The notes under the pieces: model-generated
The model's input: only the letters and a program-made list of their open reading frames with translations
Database searches by the model: none
Told to the model about the DNA's origin: nothing
From: Rhynchosporium graminicola
Taxonomy: Eukaryota; Ascomycota; Leotiomycetes; Helotiales; Ploettnerulaceae
Length of the DNA stretch: 64,000 nucleotides
NCBI GenBank assembly: GCA_900074885.1
Contig: FJUW01000007.1
Location: forward strand, 2,331,051-2,395,050
Direction: 5' to 3'
Made by a program: the position numbers and the translations under genes
In this document: piece by piece, positions 33,078 to 44,720 of the stretch
Layout: each line of letters begins with the position of its first letter
Numbering within the stretch: position 1 is the stretch's first letter

Positions 33078-35899
33078 GGAAAAGGAAGTGGAAAAGGAAG
33101 TTTGTGAGCGTTACGATAGATGCGGCTACTTATCATCGTTGGTGCTGCGAGGCCTTGGACTTCGGATACGTTGTACAGTGCTGGCCCGTCTTAGCTGCGA
33201 AGGTTGTGATCGGGTGCTGGTGTCAGATACGCTGCATGAATGGGAGATAGCTTGGAAAGAAGGATGGAAGGAAGGAAGGAAAGGAGAAAGGGGGATGGCG
33301 AGCGGGCCGCATCATTTTTGGGTGGGAGAATGAATGGGAGCAAGAAGGATGACTAGGATAACGTCTACACGGGAGGGACTGCTGTGCTTCTCAATGCTGC
33401 TGGCAACTTGACCATACATTAATTGTTCTTAAAGCAACTCGGTGAGTTATTCCAATCGCGCGTTTCCTCTTGTTTTAGATATATTTCCTCGTCTACTTCA
33501 TACCCCAAGGCGAGAGTCTCGCTCTGCGTCACTTTGTAGGTGGAAGCGCGAGACTTTAGATGTGATGGAAGCTCATCTGGTTACATGAGCTTTGTCCTTT
33601 GCGGCACTCACGGGTTATATGGGTAGGAGTACACGCTTGTAGCTGAGATATCGAATGAATTTGCAGCATCGATTTGAAATTGAGAAAATGGGGTTTCGAT
33701 GTCGGTAGTATGGTAGTTAGTGATCGCGAAGCATATTTAGGCTTGCTAAACCAGATCCGAACATTTCCTTCCTTTCCAATGTGCAGAATTCACACCACCT
33801 TCAAATACTCATTATCATATCACTTGCGTGGTAACGGGAGTCTAGACACAACTTGCAGTTTTTGTACCCTAGTTAATCAAGAGTGATGGCTAATGACCTC
33901 GCAGCGCTTTCGACGAGTGGTTCAGTTTTCGATGAACCGGCAGAACTAACGATTAGTACTGGTTATATTTCTTTAGATATCGTAGATTGTACAACTACGG
34001 ATAGCGCTCGTATCTGATTTTGTAAAACTGAATTGATTATGAGACCAAACTAACAGGGGTTTACACGGAAAAGCGTGATCAAATCTTGCTTTGAGCTAGC
34101 TACCTGAACTACCTTGAGATAAGCAGCTAGTTTCATTTCCTATCTATATGTCTGTATATCTATAGACCTATTACTTTTCTGTCCATATCGAATAGTCAGT
34201 AAAAAATATTAGTCGCACGTGATTTCTACACATGTGATGAACAAGGGCATAGTTTTGCCTATTGGAAACCTAGCATACTAAGCGGTTCAGTTTGTGTTTG
34301 AGTCTATCTTCTATAGGTGTATCGTCGGCACCGATCCAAGTGCAGCAAGGGAGACGCAATTCTTTTGGATGTTTCTTGCGCAATAACGGTATTATCCCAA
34401 ATATCTCGACTCTTCATCAAGATCGACGAGTTACTTCCCTGGCTGGTCCAGAGGCTGCCAACGAGGACGGACCTTTTTTGATTCTTTCTTCCGCAATCTT
34501 TCAGCTTGAGAAGTTATGATAGGTCTTCAAATCGAATCTCGCCTTTTCCTTCACTGGGACCAATTGAAAACCTCCCATCGTACGCTTCCTCGCGGCTAAG
34601 GCGTCTCTGTGCGACCACTGGCTGGCTTCTGGAAGCCAGGATTATCACTGGGCTGAGACATTCGAACGCCAATACTCACACTTCAACGTCTGTCATATTT
34701 TGACGCTTCACACTTCACGAAGAGCGTGCTGCCGTTCTTCAATATTACTGGCCTTCGTATTGCAATTTGGTCAATATTGTGATATTGGCTGTTCACTAGT
34801 GATGTTTGCATATGTCTCGGGCAACGCTTCTGGCCGCCTTCTCAACCTACATTCCCATCACCTGCAAAACGCCACACCCATATCTCCATCCCTACGTATC
34901 AATAATTGGTTCTAGAAGCTTCCTGTGAACCAAATGCGTCTTAGGAAGGGGTTCCAGAAGCTTCTTGAGACCTTCTATCGCTACCTCATCCCAGATGACG
35001 TTCTCGTTTTCATACCAAGCAAACCCCAGAAATGCATTTTGATACCCTTCATTCAGATCACTCCTCTATGACGCCTTTGGTCTCTCGGGGAACATCCGAG
35101 TAAAGGTGCACTCTGATAGGGGACGGCTATTGTGAATAGGTTACTGGTTTAGGAACTCCCAGGTTTCAGTCAGGTCAATTCACTTACACAAATTCCACAC
35201 ATTCCAGCCCTTTAACAATAGCAGCCCTACAAAACTACTCCACTTCAACTCCACTCGATATCTCTGCAGCCGCTCTATGCAGTTCGCCGACCAGATTTTA
35301 TCAAGTCAGCAAGACAAGCACAAGACATGGAATCGGCAATTCCGACATTTTTTACTCGTATATACGAATACGAAAGCCCGGGGAATTTTAGGGCAGGTTC
35401 TTCGAGACAAACATTATGGACTTCTCTACGCCGGAGGCGTGTCTTCTCCGGTATTGAGTATATGTACAAGGCCCTTTCCTTGTCCTACATGAGATGAAGT
35501 AGTACCCCTTGAGCAGATCATCCTTTGACACCCCTGCTTCCCAACGCACAGTTTGGAACTTCATAATATCTGCGTGATCTAATACTCTACTTTACCGAAA
35601 ACTTCATGCAGAGCTCCATACGTTTTTTCAAAGATTTACCTCACATGCATACAAATATTATCCTTTGCTCTAGGTTCCAGCCTTCGATTTGAGCTTCCTA
35701 GTGAATTCTCTCATCTCTAGTCTCGACCTTCTGTCTACTTGACCCATAATACATGCAAGGTAAGCCCTAGATCATCCACACGGCTTCTACCTCGTTTTTC
35801 CCGCTAAGATCCCTTAGTCGTCGAAGGCCGTGTAACGTATTACCCACACCGAGATCATCTCGCCAAATCCCTAGCTCGTCAACAAAGACCGGTTACACC

Positions 35900-36973
35900 A
35901 TGTCCAAGATGGCGAACTCCAACCAGAATACCCCACAAATAGCTAAATTCGCGCCCAAGCCGATTAAAATATCTACTCGACCGCCACAAACACCGACAGA
36001 GTTTCACTTCTTCTCTAAACTTCCCCTCGAGATCCGCTTGAGGATATACACCCTCTCACTACCAGGACCTCGTCTAATCCCACTTATATACAACGCACCA
36101 ATTACCCCGTCTCCTCTCACACCTCATCATGAACATGAAAAGCGCTATCAACCCCGATACCTGTCACCATATCCACCACTATCACCATCCCGCACCCCTG
36201 TAAAACACAGCACGATAACCTCACCCAACCTTCCTCCCCTCTCACCACTCTTCCACGTCAACTTCGAGGCACGAGCACACATGTACACGCTGTATATCGC
36301 TTGTCTTCCTCTCTCCGGTCTCTCTGCATCCCAAGCGCAGAAACAGATACTCTACAACCCTGCAATCGATATCCTCTTCCTGCCCTCTCGGGCAGGCTAT
36401 AACGCCTCATTCAACAATTTCACTGCTATACACACTCTGACCTCTCCTGCTGCGTTGAGAGGAATACGACGATTGGCGGTGAGTGAAGCTGTGTTTCTAG
36501 AGGAAGAGAAGAGCCGGTGGAGAAGAACCCAGATCACTTTGGGAACTGGCGCTGATGTAGACATCGAATCCGAGAAGGGGGATGATGTAAGAGGCGGGAG
36601 GATAGATGGTGTGACGGGGAAGAATCTAGGGATCTTCTGGGATGTGGTGATGAGGAAATTCACGTGTGTGGAAGAGGTGTGGATTCTGGGAGGGGGGATG
36701 GAAGGACAGGGACAGATACCAGGAGAGGATATCGAGAGATGTGGAGGTTCGGATGTGAGCGGTTCTCTTGAGAGTTTTGATAATGAGAGGGCGGTTCGTC
36801 TGTTAAGGAAGAGGAGGCTGAGTTTTCAAGGCAAGGTCGAGAGGGCTGTTAGGACACTGGAAGAGGAGAGTGGGTGGATTGCACCGAGATGGAGAATCGT
36901 GGGTTGCCAGGATGAAGAAGGAAAGGTTTTGTTTTCGGGCGGTCGAGGGGGACCAACCAGCGTGAAGAGATGA
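35900..36973 (+). CDS. 2EXR-domain protein
   Basis: A single exon of 357 codons from the ATG at 35900. After a 36-residue Pro/Lys leader comes the 2EXR signature: FHFFSKLPLEIRLRIYTLSL at about residues 36-55, with the conserved EIR core, then GPRLIPL. A second conserved block follows at about 115-145 (PPLSPLFHVNFEARAHMYTL), corresponding to the usual 'vNrEaR' segment. The rest is a less conserved domain with a charged C-terminus. The 2EXR family (PF20150) is F-box-like and widespread, with many paralogues in filamentous ascomycetes; function is unknown, though an adaptor or ubiquitin-ligase link has been suggested by the F-box resemblance. The gene is transcribed away from the repeat-rich gap and has no evident partner gene. 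Confidence 0.85.
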   Translation: MSKMANSNQNTPQIAKFAPKPIKISTRPPQTPTEFHFFSKLPLEIRLRIYTLSLPGPRLIPLIYNAPITPSPLTPHHEHEKRYQPRYLSPYPPLSPSRTPVKHSTITSPNLPPLSPLFHVNFEARAHMYTLYIACLPLSGLSASQAQKQILYNPAIDILFLPSRAGYNASFNNFTAIHTLTSPAALRGIRRLAVSEAVFLEEEKSRWRRTQITLGTGADVDIESEKGDDVRGGRIDGVTGKNLGIFWDVVMRKFTCVEEVWILGGGMEGQGQIPGEDIERCGGSDVSGSLESFDNERAVRLLRKRRLSFQGKVERAVRTLEEESGWIAPRWRIVGCQDEEGKVLFSGGRGGPTSVKR

Positions 36974-38214
36974 AGCAGGAATGTGCGAAAGAGCAGCGGA
37001 ATCTGTTAGACGACTGAGTGCTCGCAGAGCTACTCTTCTAGCTTCAGAGAATAGTGACACATAGTGATGAAGCCAATGTCGACCACATGAAACCCACCAA
37101 AGTAACTCTATCATCTCTTTGAATATGACTAGCTGATCTAAAGTCATACAAAGCTTTCGTGGCTGGTCTAGATAGAACAGGTGAAGAAGATTAGAACTTC
37201 TTTCCCAGCACAATTCCCTCGTCGCAAGATGGTGCGGCGAGCCATTACATTCGGAATGAAATCTTAGTTATCCCCTTCTCTGTGTCCGTTCTACTGCCTA
37301 CTCATACAGCTCGAGCTCAGAAAACCGAGGAAACCCATCTTCAGCGAAGCCAAAATCTGCCCGTCGGCCTCCCTTTCAGAATAAATAAATAAATTTATAA
37401 ATATATATATATTTTTTTTTTCCTCGAAATTCATCAAAATATTTTTTTGCCTTTGATACCATAATTTTACATATTTCCTTGATATGTGAAATGTAACGAT
37501 TTTAGAAGTTCACAGGACATAGACTCAAGTAGTGCTTCAAAGTCATGTAATTATCTGATGACTCTGCTTGTGTGACATTCTTGACCAACGAGTTCTAAAT
37601 GTGCCTCGCCTGAGACGAGTTCATCTAGTCTTGCTCCCCGAGCCTCAGAGTCATCCGTGGAAACGCTCTTTCGAACATGCTGAATGGAAATCCATGTCAA
37701 CCACGGTCTGGTATGATTGGGAGGCAGGTTCTGGTCGTCGCCCAAAAAAGCAAGATGAAGAAGGCAAAGAATTCGCAGGGTCACGCTTCTCACATACTTT
37801 TAGCAGGGTTTAAAAAGTCGGAAAACCAAGCTTTTCATTATATTAACATGAGGCCAACTTACACTACCACAAGAGAGAAGCTTGAGTAAAGAAAACGAAG
37901 AGGAAGCTGAACCTCATTTGTCTATTTCCTGCTTGATCATGACATCTTCCGCCTTTGCATTTGAGGATTCGTCATCTCGTGTGTGCCGCAGGGATTTCTT
38001 GCTTGATCTGTGTATCCTTGGACTTCATACCTGGGAGATCATTCTCCGCTTTGCGACACTACGGCGGAAAGGACCACTTCTTCATTGTCGATCACAGAAT
38101 TTTCCTCCATCTCATCCTCCTCCTGTGTACCTGGGAGATCGTTGCGGGTGTGCAGTTGTACGGTACAAAGGTTTACTTCTTAAGCCTTATTCACTATCTT
38201 TCCTCCTCCTCCTC
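36974..38214. other. Intergenic with AT-rich low-complexity block
   Basis: About 1.2 kb between convergent genes. An AT-rich low-complexity block of A/T runs and TATATATA lies at roughly 37380-37445. No gene is supported. Confidence 0.6.
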
Positions 38215-39258
38215 TTACTCCTCTGCAGTCCATATATCGCTTAACGACTTCGTCAACATCTTATTTACAAACAAGAACGTGCCATTGCTAAATATGCTGC
38301 CCTTCTCGTCGTGGCGTGCCAAGAGTTCCTTGAATGTCCTATGACAATGTAAGCACATTGATCGTTCACCTGCTAGAGTGATCACTCACAGTGTAGCAAA
38401 ATGGTTGTATGGTGTTTCCCAGAGTTTGGTGCCGCCTATGGAATTTCCACATTGTCCCTTGTCATTTTCGATCCTGTAAAATCCAGACCCTTGAACTAAC
38501 CAGGGTTTTGGATGTCCGATTCCCATTCGTCCCACCAGCGTGATCAGATAACATCTGTATTTCGTTGGGAATTCGTTACCAAAATACCAGAAATGGGTTC
38601 TCTTTTCGGAGACGTTGATCCATTTCGAAATCTCATCAGCGTCAAAAGATCTTTCACACTTCTCGCTACAGACCTTGGTCCTGCCTGTCCTGATCGCTTC
38701 TTTATGATAATGCAAGAACGACTGCGACTCCTCCTCCAGATCTCGGTCAGTTTGCTCGGGTACCAAAGTGTTGTTGCTGTTCTGATAACGATTCCAAGTT
38801 GGATCCAAAAACATATATCTGGTTCCTAAGTCCGCATGTAAATATACCACATTGATGATGTTGTTGAGTTGAGCAAATGTGGTCTTCATCGATACACAAA
38901 CTTGTCGGTAGATTCGAGGATGGATAGGGTCAGTCAATTTAGATGACTCTCCCATCCACAGCTCGATATCTAAGAGGTATCCTCGACCACATTCACATTC
39001 CCCCTGGTCAGCCGCAGACGCATTTGCCTTGCCGATTTGTGCTTCTTGTTCGACTTTCGCCTCCCTACATCTGAGACCTAGCAGTAAATGTCAGAGGAGA
39101 TGATTGTGGCATTTGGTTATGTCTTGGAACCTACTACAGTATTTGCAACATTTGACGCAAGGAAGGCATGGCCAATCATAATTCCACTCAAGGTCGATAT
39201 CTTTCCCGCATCCCTGACAGCATCCCGGGGGTAGCTGGGGTCTGTTGGGCTGCTCCAT
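38215..39258 (-). CDS. Cysteine-rich N-terminal protein of unknown function
   Basis: Exons 39258-39135, 39077-38390 and 38338-38215 give 311 residues, with frame and GT-AG sites intact at both introns. Translation starts at MEQPNRPQLPPG. The first ~50 residues contain a dense cysteine cluster: CCQGCG, then CLPCVKCCKYC and LRCRE, with CEC near residue 65. Spacing suggests one or two zinc sites, though not a standard RING, MYND or LIM pattern. The rest has no recognised domain; it contains WFYFGN-like aromatic segments and ends in a helical third exon (TFKELLARHDEKGSIF). The start of that exon follows a GTGAGT donor, after which an unspliced message would stop within two codons. I do not know the family. 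A zinc-binding regulatory role is possible but unproven. Confidence 0.65.
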
Positions 39259-39667
39259 CGTTGGGTATTTGCTAATACAGCAAGTGGCGTATCTGGACTG
39301 CAGACAGCGGGCGTGACAAAAAGAAGATACTGGTATCGGAAGTAATTACAAGTTGATGCTTCGGTATCGATGTTAAAACGTTGCGATGTTGTAAAAACGA
39401 CTCAAGGACGTGAAAATGTAGATATTTACCATCAGGACCTTCGCTGGCAAAGAAAAGAAAGTGCGATCGAGATAAAGCTGAGGAAGGATAGAGGTCTAGC
39501 TGCCACGAGAGGCACTGCTCGCCATCACCACTGTTCAGCGACTCACGTCTCCCAACTCCTCGTTGGAAATGGAAGGAACGAAACTCCCATTCTCATGGTC
39601 GACATGTTGAACATATGGCTCGGGCCACAAAACTCTTTTCGAAGCAGCGATAACCCTATCCGGACTC

Positions 39668-40948
39668 TCAGTCTTCCCGAGTAATCAGAATCTTGGTCGC
39701 TTGTTGTGCAAAGAAAAAAAGGTCGATACCACAAGCCGTGGACGAGTCGTTCCAGAACTCCGCACGGTCTGTGAATCGCATGTCGGTGGCTCTTGGAGTA
39801 TTGAGCATTTCAGTACCCTTGTGAAGTGCTTCAAGAAGTTCTGTGACATTCGTAATTCCCAGAAACCAGTGCCTGCAATTTTCCAAGAGAGAAGAGCCAG
39901 TGAAATTATGCAACATTTTTGCAAACGTCTTCGCATAGGATTTCGTGGCAACACTTGGTCGAAGTGGTTTGCTGTTAAGCGATATGAATGCCGCCAGGTC
40001 GGTACTACCTTCGTCAGGCAGACCTTGGCAACCGTCTGATACTTAACTTGTCAGGAGAGGTTTCATCGTGTGTGATGGCTAAGTATCGTTGAGTGAGGTC
40101 CACCAGCAGCATCAACTATGGTGAGAAGACCCGTAATGTGCGTCAATAAAGTTGTAGGCCTTCCCTCCAATGCCGGCTCTTGTCACAGAGATCAAGTTAT
40201 GTGCCAAAAATTACTTACCTTACCTTCTGCTGAGCAAAGACCACGACAGCGTTGATGGTGCCTTCATCATGCGCTCCATTACGAATCCTCTTGCCCACCA
40301 GCTGAATTGCCACCCCTCGAAGGAGGTGGAAATTTCGCAGCAATTCGATCTGTTGGAAATAGGCCGCATGAGATATTGTCCAGGAGAATACTGCATTAAA
40401 GAATGCAGGGTCTCTGAATGCCAATAGGTACCACTCCCTTCTGATACCAGGACATGTTACTGTACTGTCAACAAAACCCGTTACATCTACACCAATTTAG
40501 TCTTGTGAATGCCCTCGGTCCACAGGGGTACTTACAGTGATGAATCAAGAAACGCAGAGATGAGTCCTCTAGCTCTGACTTGGGCGTGTAAGGAGCCACT
40601 GCTCCAGGAGGATTTCGAATAAGGCGATCATCAGACAGTTTCAGACCTTGCGTGGTCTTCTTGCGATCTTAGCTTTCGCTTGCTGACCAGGAGATTTTGT
40701 CGCTGAAAGACGGTGTCCTGGAGCTTCACCACCATTGTTACATATGTTAAGCTGCGGCCACAGGTAGTCAAAAGCACATTGGGTGAAACAAATGCCCGTG
40801 ACACTATCATGGGTGAATAAAACCCTGGATCTCGGAATCTGGAGATGGCTGCAGCTGAACTCTTGCCTTTCTGGCCCATTTTGTTGTATGACCAAGAAGC
40901 CGAAAGAGGGCTAGAGGGGTGGCCGTGCCGGGTGCAAACAATGAGCAA
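39668..40948 (-). pseudogene. Fungal transcription-factor-domain gene or relic, structure unresolved
   Basis: A segment at about 40465-40205 reads EWYLLAFRDPAFFNAVFSWT then LLRGVAIQLVGKRIRNG and ending AVVVFAQQK before GTAAGG. This matches the fungal-specific transcription factor domain (PF11951-like), in which a W..lal.DPalf.a pattern is followed by a helix bearing GEAIRLIN. Upstream, 40645-40540 gives SELEDSSLRFLIHH before a GTAAGT donor. Downstream, a frame near 40120-40065 has THITGLLTIVDAAGG, typical of the next block, but runs into a stop. A further 110-codon open segment ends at 39668 (LLEALHKGTEMLNTPRAT). I could not join all parts in frame, and no Zn2Cys6 motif was found. It may be a decayed gene, or a gene with exons I mis-assigned. 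Hence the pseudogene label is tentative. Confidence 0.4.
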
Positions 40949-41197
40949 TCAACTACTTGAAATTCTTGTTCGTATTTCACTGCTTCAAGGAGACAGTACT
41001 GTTACACAGCTAGGCAAACTCTTCTCTACTAACATCAACCAGGTAAAGACCAAAGATTGCCGAACAAGATGATGTACTGAGATGCTTGCAATCTAAGAAA
41101 ATCGGACGATAATTTAGAACTCTTAGAGAGCTTCCGCTAAAATTGTATCCATGTTCGTGAGAGAGGGAGTCTGAATTTCTGCTAGCAAACTCGAAAA

Positions 41198-42006
41198 CTA
41201 TGCACACAAACTCACCAACTCATCCGTAAGAACAATCGGCTCATCAAAAGCCGTAATCGTCTCATTATGCCAGTTGTTCTCCTCAACACCCGTCGCAACA
41301 AGTTTCACGTCTTTCCCAAGCGCCTTTCCCACCACCATCCCCTCTACCACGTACTCCGATTCTCCTCTTAGAAGATACATCTTTCCCTGCTGCACAGCAA
41401 TCACACTTCCATCCAAATTCCTAATCTCCTGCTTGATAGTGCCCAGATCCAATTCCAGCGGGCTCGGATTAATCACCCTCATCGTACTCCTGTATCGCTG
41501 CCCGCCAAGAACCTCTGTCTTCAAAATACTCGTCTTGGGCCCGTTCATTCCCTTAAGAGCACAATCCTTATTGTAATCGATCTTGGCTGACAAGCCCAGC
41601 ATAGCTTTCACCGTACCCTTTCCATTCTTCAGCTGGAGCACCAAGTCCTCATTACGCAAGACAGCTGTGACGAATGCTTTGAAGGCGGTTTTGTCGGTGA
41701 TCTTGATAGTTTGGGATGCGATATTTACGTCTACTCCCGCGGAATTGGTTTTGATGACTGGGAGGTTGACTCGACCGAATGCTCCTTCGGGACCCACGAG
41801 GTCAAGCTCCATAGCTGAAATGGAGGAGCTTGTTGCTCCGGTATTGGTCACGCGCGACTCGATAGACATTAAGAATGTGCTTGTGGATGTTAGTTGGGGT
41901 TTGCTCAGGTCAAGGGAGATTCTTACTCGGGAGTTGCTTCGGTGATTTTTATGAGGCTCAACTCAAGCTTAGAGTTGTTGACGATATATTGAGTGATGGC
42001 GTTCAT
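41198..42006 (-). CDS. DUF3712 / LEA14-like protein
   Basis: Two exons, 42006-41927 and 41879-41198, give 253 residues. Exon 1 (MNAITQYIVNNSKLELSLIK) joins through a 47-bp intron to TFLMSIESRVTNTGATSSSI. This matches the fungal DUF3712 family (related to LEA14/WHy folds): 'd.f.lsl.g.v.ntG..sA.i' followed by GPEGAFGRVNLPVIKTN and a TDKTAFKAFVTAVLRNE helix. A second beta-rich half contains RYRSTMRVINPSPLELDLGT and a terminal EPIVLTDEL. Many family members have an N-terminal membrane helix; none is visible here. A GTGAGT lies in the last four codons, so a further small exon is possible. Function is unknown; the fold is linked to desiccation or stress proteins in plants. A TATATATA stretch lies about 30 bp before the start. 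Confidence 0.8.
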
Positions 42007-42699
42007 GATGAAAGATGAGATGAGGGTGATATTCTTATATATATCCAGAGGCGTACGATGAGGACGAAGTACGAAGGTGTCGGATACTGAGTAATGAGAT
42101 TTTGTACGGGAAAGAATTTTGAAGGAATTGGAAGATCTATCTTATATGATGAGCACTTCAGAAACTGTGCATACTAATACACAGCATTACATGCGTTCCT
42201 CATCTTATTTATATCCTCTGGAAACTCTGGCGAGTAGTCTCAGCTTGTAACACTTTCAGCTTTGACTAGGTACATCAGGCGTGTACGCGTGTCGCAGCCG
42301 AGGTCTACCAGTACGCTCGCTGGAAAGTCTGTTTTTGGATCAAGTTTGAAGGAGACAGGCGAAACAAAGAGTTTGGATGGGGATTTAAGGTTCACCTCGA
42401 GCATTTTAAGCTCTTTTAGCGCTTTCAATAGATGCAATAGAACCGATCTATGTGCGATTAATTTTAAAACACCACAATACCCCAGCGAAAGGAGGCATGT
42501 GAACAATCGGAGTACCTTTGCATAACAAGGACGGGTAAACATCCCTTGCCTTCTAGGCTTGTGTGGAGAATCATAGGAGAAAGCTCGCTTGTTTTCAACT
42601 AGTAGACCCATCCTGGGTGAGTAGAATAGACATTTGGCCGTGATGCTTTTTAAAATGCCAGATAGTAAAACGAGTTCATAGCATTACGTCCCAACATGT
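42007..42699. other. Spacer between DUF3712-type and AKR genes
   Basis: About 690 bp. A minus-strand 123-codon frame (42240-42611) is open but has no recognisable features; not called as a gene. It includes a TATATATA sequence (about 42034-42043, minus orientation) suited to the DUF3712 gene. Confidence 0.55.
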
Positions 42700-43657
42700 T
42701 TATAGCGTATTCGTGACGGCCTGGACGATAGCCCCTGCGCTCCCTTGGTCCAAGCTGTCCAACTTGGTCATTTCCTCCTTGGACAGCTCAAAGTCGTAGA
42801 CATTGACATTCTCTTCAATTCGAGATGGTGTATCGCTCTTCGGTAACGGCACCCAATTCTTCTGCAGGCAGTAACGAATGAGGATATGACTGGTCGTCTT
42901 GTTGTGTGCCTTCGCAATTGATGTAAGAGTTGGGTCATCGGCTTTCTGGTTCCGAACAAGAGGGCAGTAAGCCTCGACAATGATACCATTCTTGTGGGCA
43001 AAGTCGACAACTTCTCGCTGTTGGTTGAAGGGATGCAACTGCAATTCCAAGTCAGCACCTATCTATCCTGCAGACCAAGTATACATACCTCGATCTGTAA
43101 GACATGCGGCGGGTAGACCTTCGCAAAGCTCTTCAGCTCTTCAATATGGCCGATGCCCCAGTTGCTGACACCGATGGCCTTGGTCTTGCCGCTCTCCAAC
43201 AACTTCTCCAGCGCCAGGTACATCTCCTTCCTGTTCTTCGAGCCCCCACTGGCTGTGTGTATCATGAATAGGTCCACGTAGCCATTCTTGCCGTCGATTT
43301 TTTCAACGCTTCCAAGTAGCTTTTCGTATGTCTTGTCTACGCTTCCAGCTGCAGCTATGATCTTGGTAGTGATGAAGACTTCGGATCGTGGGATGCCTGA
43401 TTGCCGGACTGCGTCCCCGACGTCCTGCTCATTCTCGTAGTACCTATTATTGTTGTCAGCCGAGGCTTTTGGCTGGAGAAGACAGCGGTATCTTACTGTG
43501 CTGAATCAATATGTCTGTATCCAGCCTTGAGGGCCGTTAAGCAGGAGTTGATGCATGTCTTGTTGGGACTGAGATAGACCCCAAATCCAATGCGGGGTAT
43601 CTTGACAGAGGAATTGGGAAGGGCGAGAACATCTTTGACGGAGAGTTTGGCTGCCAT
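42700..43657 (-). CDS. Aldo-keto reductase
   Basis: Exons 43657-43497, 43443-43089 and 43038-42700 give 284 residues, a usual length for the short fungal AKR3-like enzymes. The family's catalytic tetrad is present: Asp51 and Tyr56 in HIDSAQYYENE, Lys81 in VFITTKI, and His116 in LFMIHTA. The barrel's later signatures also appear: KTKAIGVSNWG near residue 150, LQIELHPFNQQ, GIIVEAYCPL and an NADPH-site region with LPKSDTPSRIEENV. AKRs reduce aldehydes and ketones with NADPH; the exact substrate cannot be told from sequence. A small inserted loop after the lysine (IIAAAGSVDK) is slightly shorter than in plant or yeast relatives. No cluster partners for a secondary-metabolite pathway are adjacent, so general carbonyl detoxification is likely. 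Confidence 0.92.
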
Positions 43658-44720
43658 GTTTCCGTTTCCGTTTCTTTTTGGGTGTCTTTGTGAGTACGGA
43701 CTTTTGTATAGTCGAGTTTGGGATCGAAAGTTACTGTGATTCCAATGTGAAAAATCAATTCATTGCAAAGAATGCATCATGGGAAGCACAGTGCCCATTA
43801 ACCATTAGCCATTGGCCAATGATCACTCGTCCCTTGTTTACTAAGTACCTGCGAAGTGAAGTCATGATCATGATGTAACCAGGGCATTGCATATGCATGA
43901 AGTGTGCATGGGATTCATTTTGGCCATGTCTTATCCGCTTATCATTGCCGTTGATGACAAAGACGCATGCTTATGCCTCGCTTCACTTCGCTTCCGTGAG
44001 GCACCGAATTCTATCTCGATATGTTGATGCTCTTTTAGCCTTCTTCCTTCTTCCACGACCGGGTTTGGATACTAACGAAAAACTCCGTTTCTGATACATG
44101 ACCGCTTGTAGTCAAGCTCGGTCACTTCATCCTACGAGCATAGCAATCAGAAATGTCATAATTGAAACCCTGAGAAGGCTGGAGTAGCCTGCGAGATATG
44201 GACGTTTGTCGCTTATGGTTACCCTTTCATCCTTTCAGGAAAACCTCCTGATCTGAATGTCGACTTGTGGTAACCCCAAAAAAGTTTTGCGATCATTCTT
44301 TATATCTCTGCATCGTGCACCCAATATGCTAATTCAAGCGAGGCGAGGATACCTAGCCATCTTCGGCACGCAATCGAAGACAAATTCAAAGACATACTAT
44401 TGGAAGTACTTTTCGAATCATGCCTGGTTTCACGGACCTAAAATGGCAATTCCCAGGGAGCGGAAGCCGAAGTCTACAGTTGGGGAGAGTGTTTGGATGG
44501 CCTCGAGACTGTACTACATGTATTATGGAAAGTGTTCAGACACGAACTTCATGTAATTTGATGATTGGTCACAGTCAAAGTGTGACCTTTTTTTAGTCTT
44601 GCTCATCGGTCTATACGGCAATTAAAAGCTTCACCCGAATTCATCAAGATAAATCCTTGTTCATATCTAGGCGATAAAATCATCCATCCATTCATAAACT
44701 TCATACCACATCATCAATAT
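43658..44720. other. Intergenic between AKR and 5-phosphatase genes
   Basis: About 1.06 kb. Contains a 99-codon plus-strand frame with an ATG at 44257 (to 44556) that resembles nothing known and sits in the 3' flank of the phosphatase gene; left uncalled. Confidence 0.55.

Larger units (their letters stand above)
26384..35899. other. 9.5-kb repeat-rich region without a credible protein gene
   Basis: Lies between the divergent starts of the membrane-protein and 2EXR genes. All frames are short, mutually overlapping, often TTG/GTG-initiated and compositionally simple. Between about 27.0 and 33.3 kb it is crowded with microsatellites and TAGGTAGG/ACCTACCT motifs. From 33.4 to 35.9 kb it is ordinary intergenic sequence. 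Base composition is balanced, not the AT-rich signature of repeat-induced mutation. No transposon ends or tRNA were recognised. A long noncoding transcript or extended regulatory region is plausible but inferred. Confidence 0.6.

Noticed and set aside
44257..44556. 99-codon frame with a true ATG downstream of the 5-phosphatase
   Set aside because: No family resemblance and lies in a 3' flank; insufficient support to call a gene.
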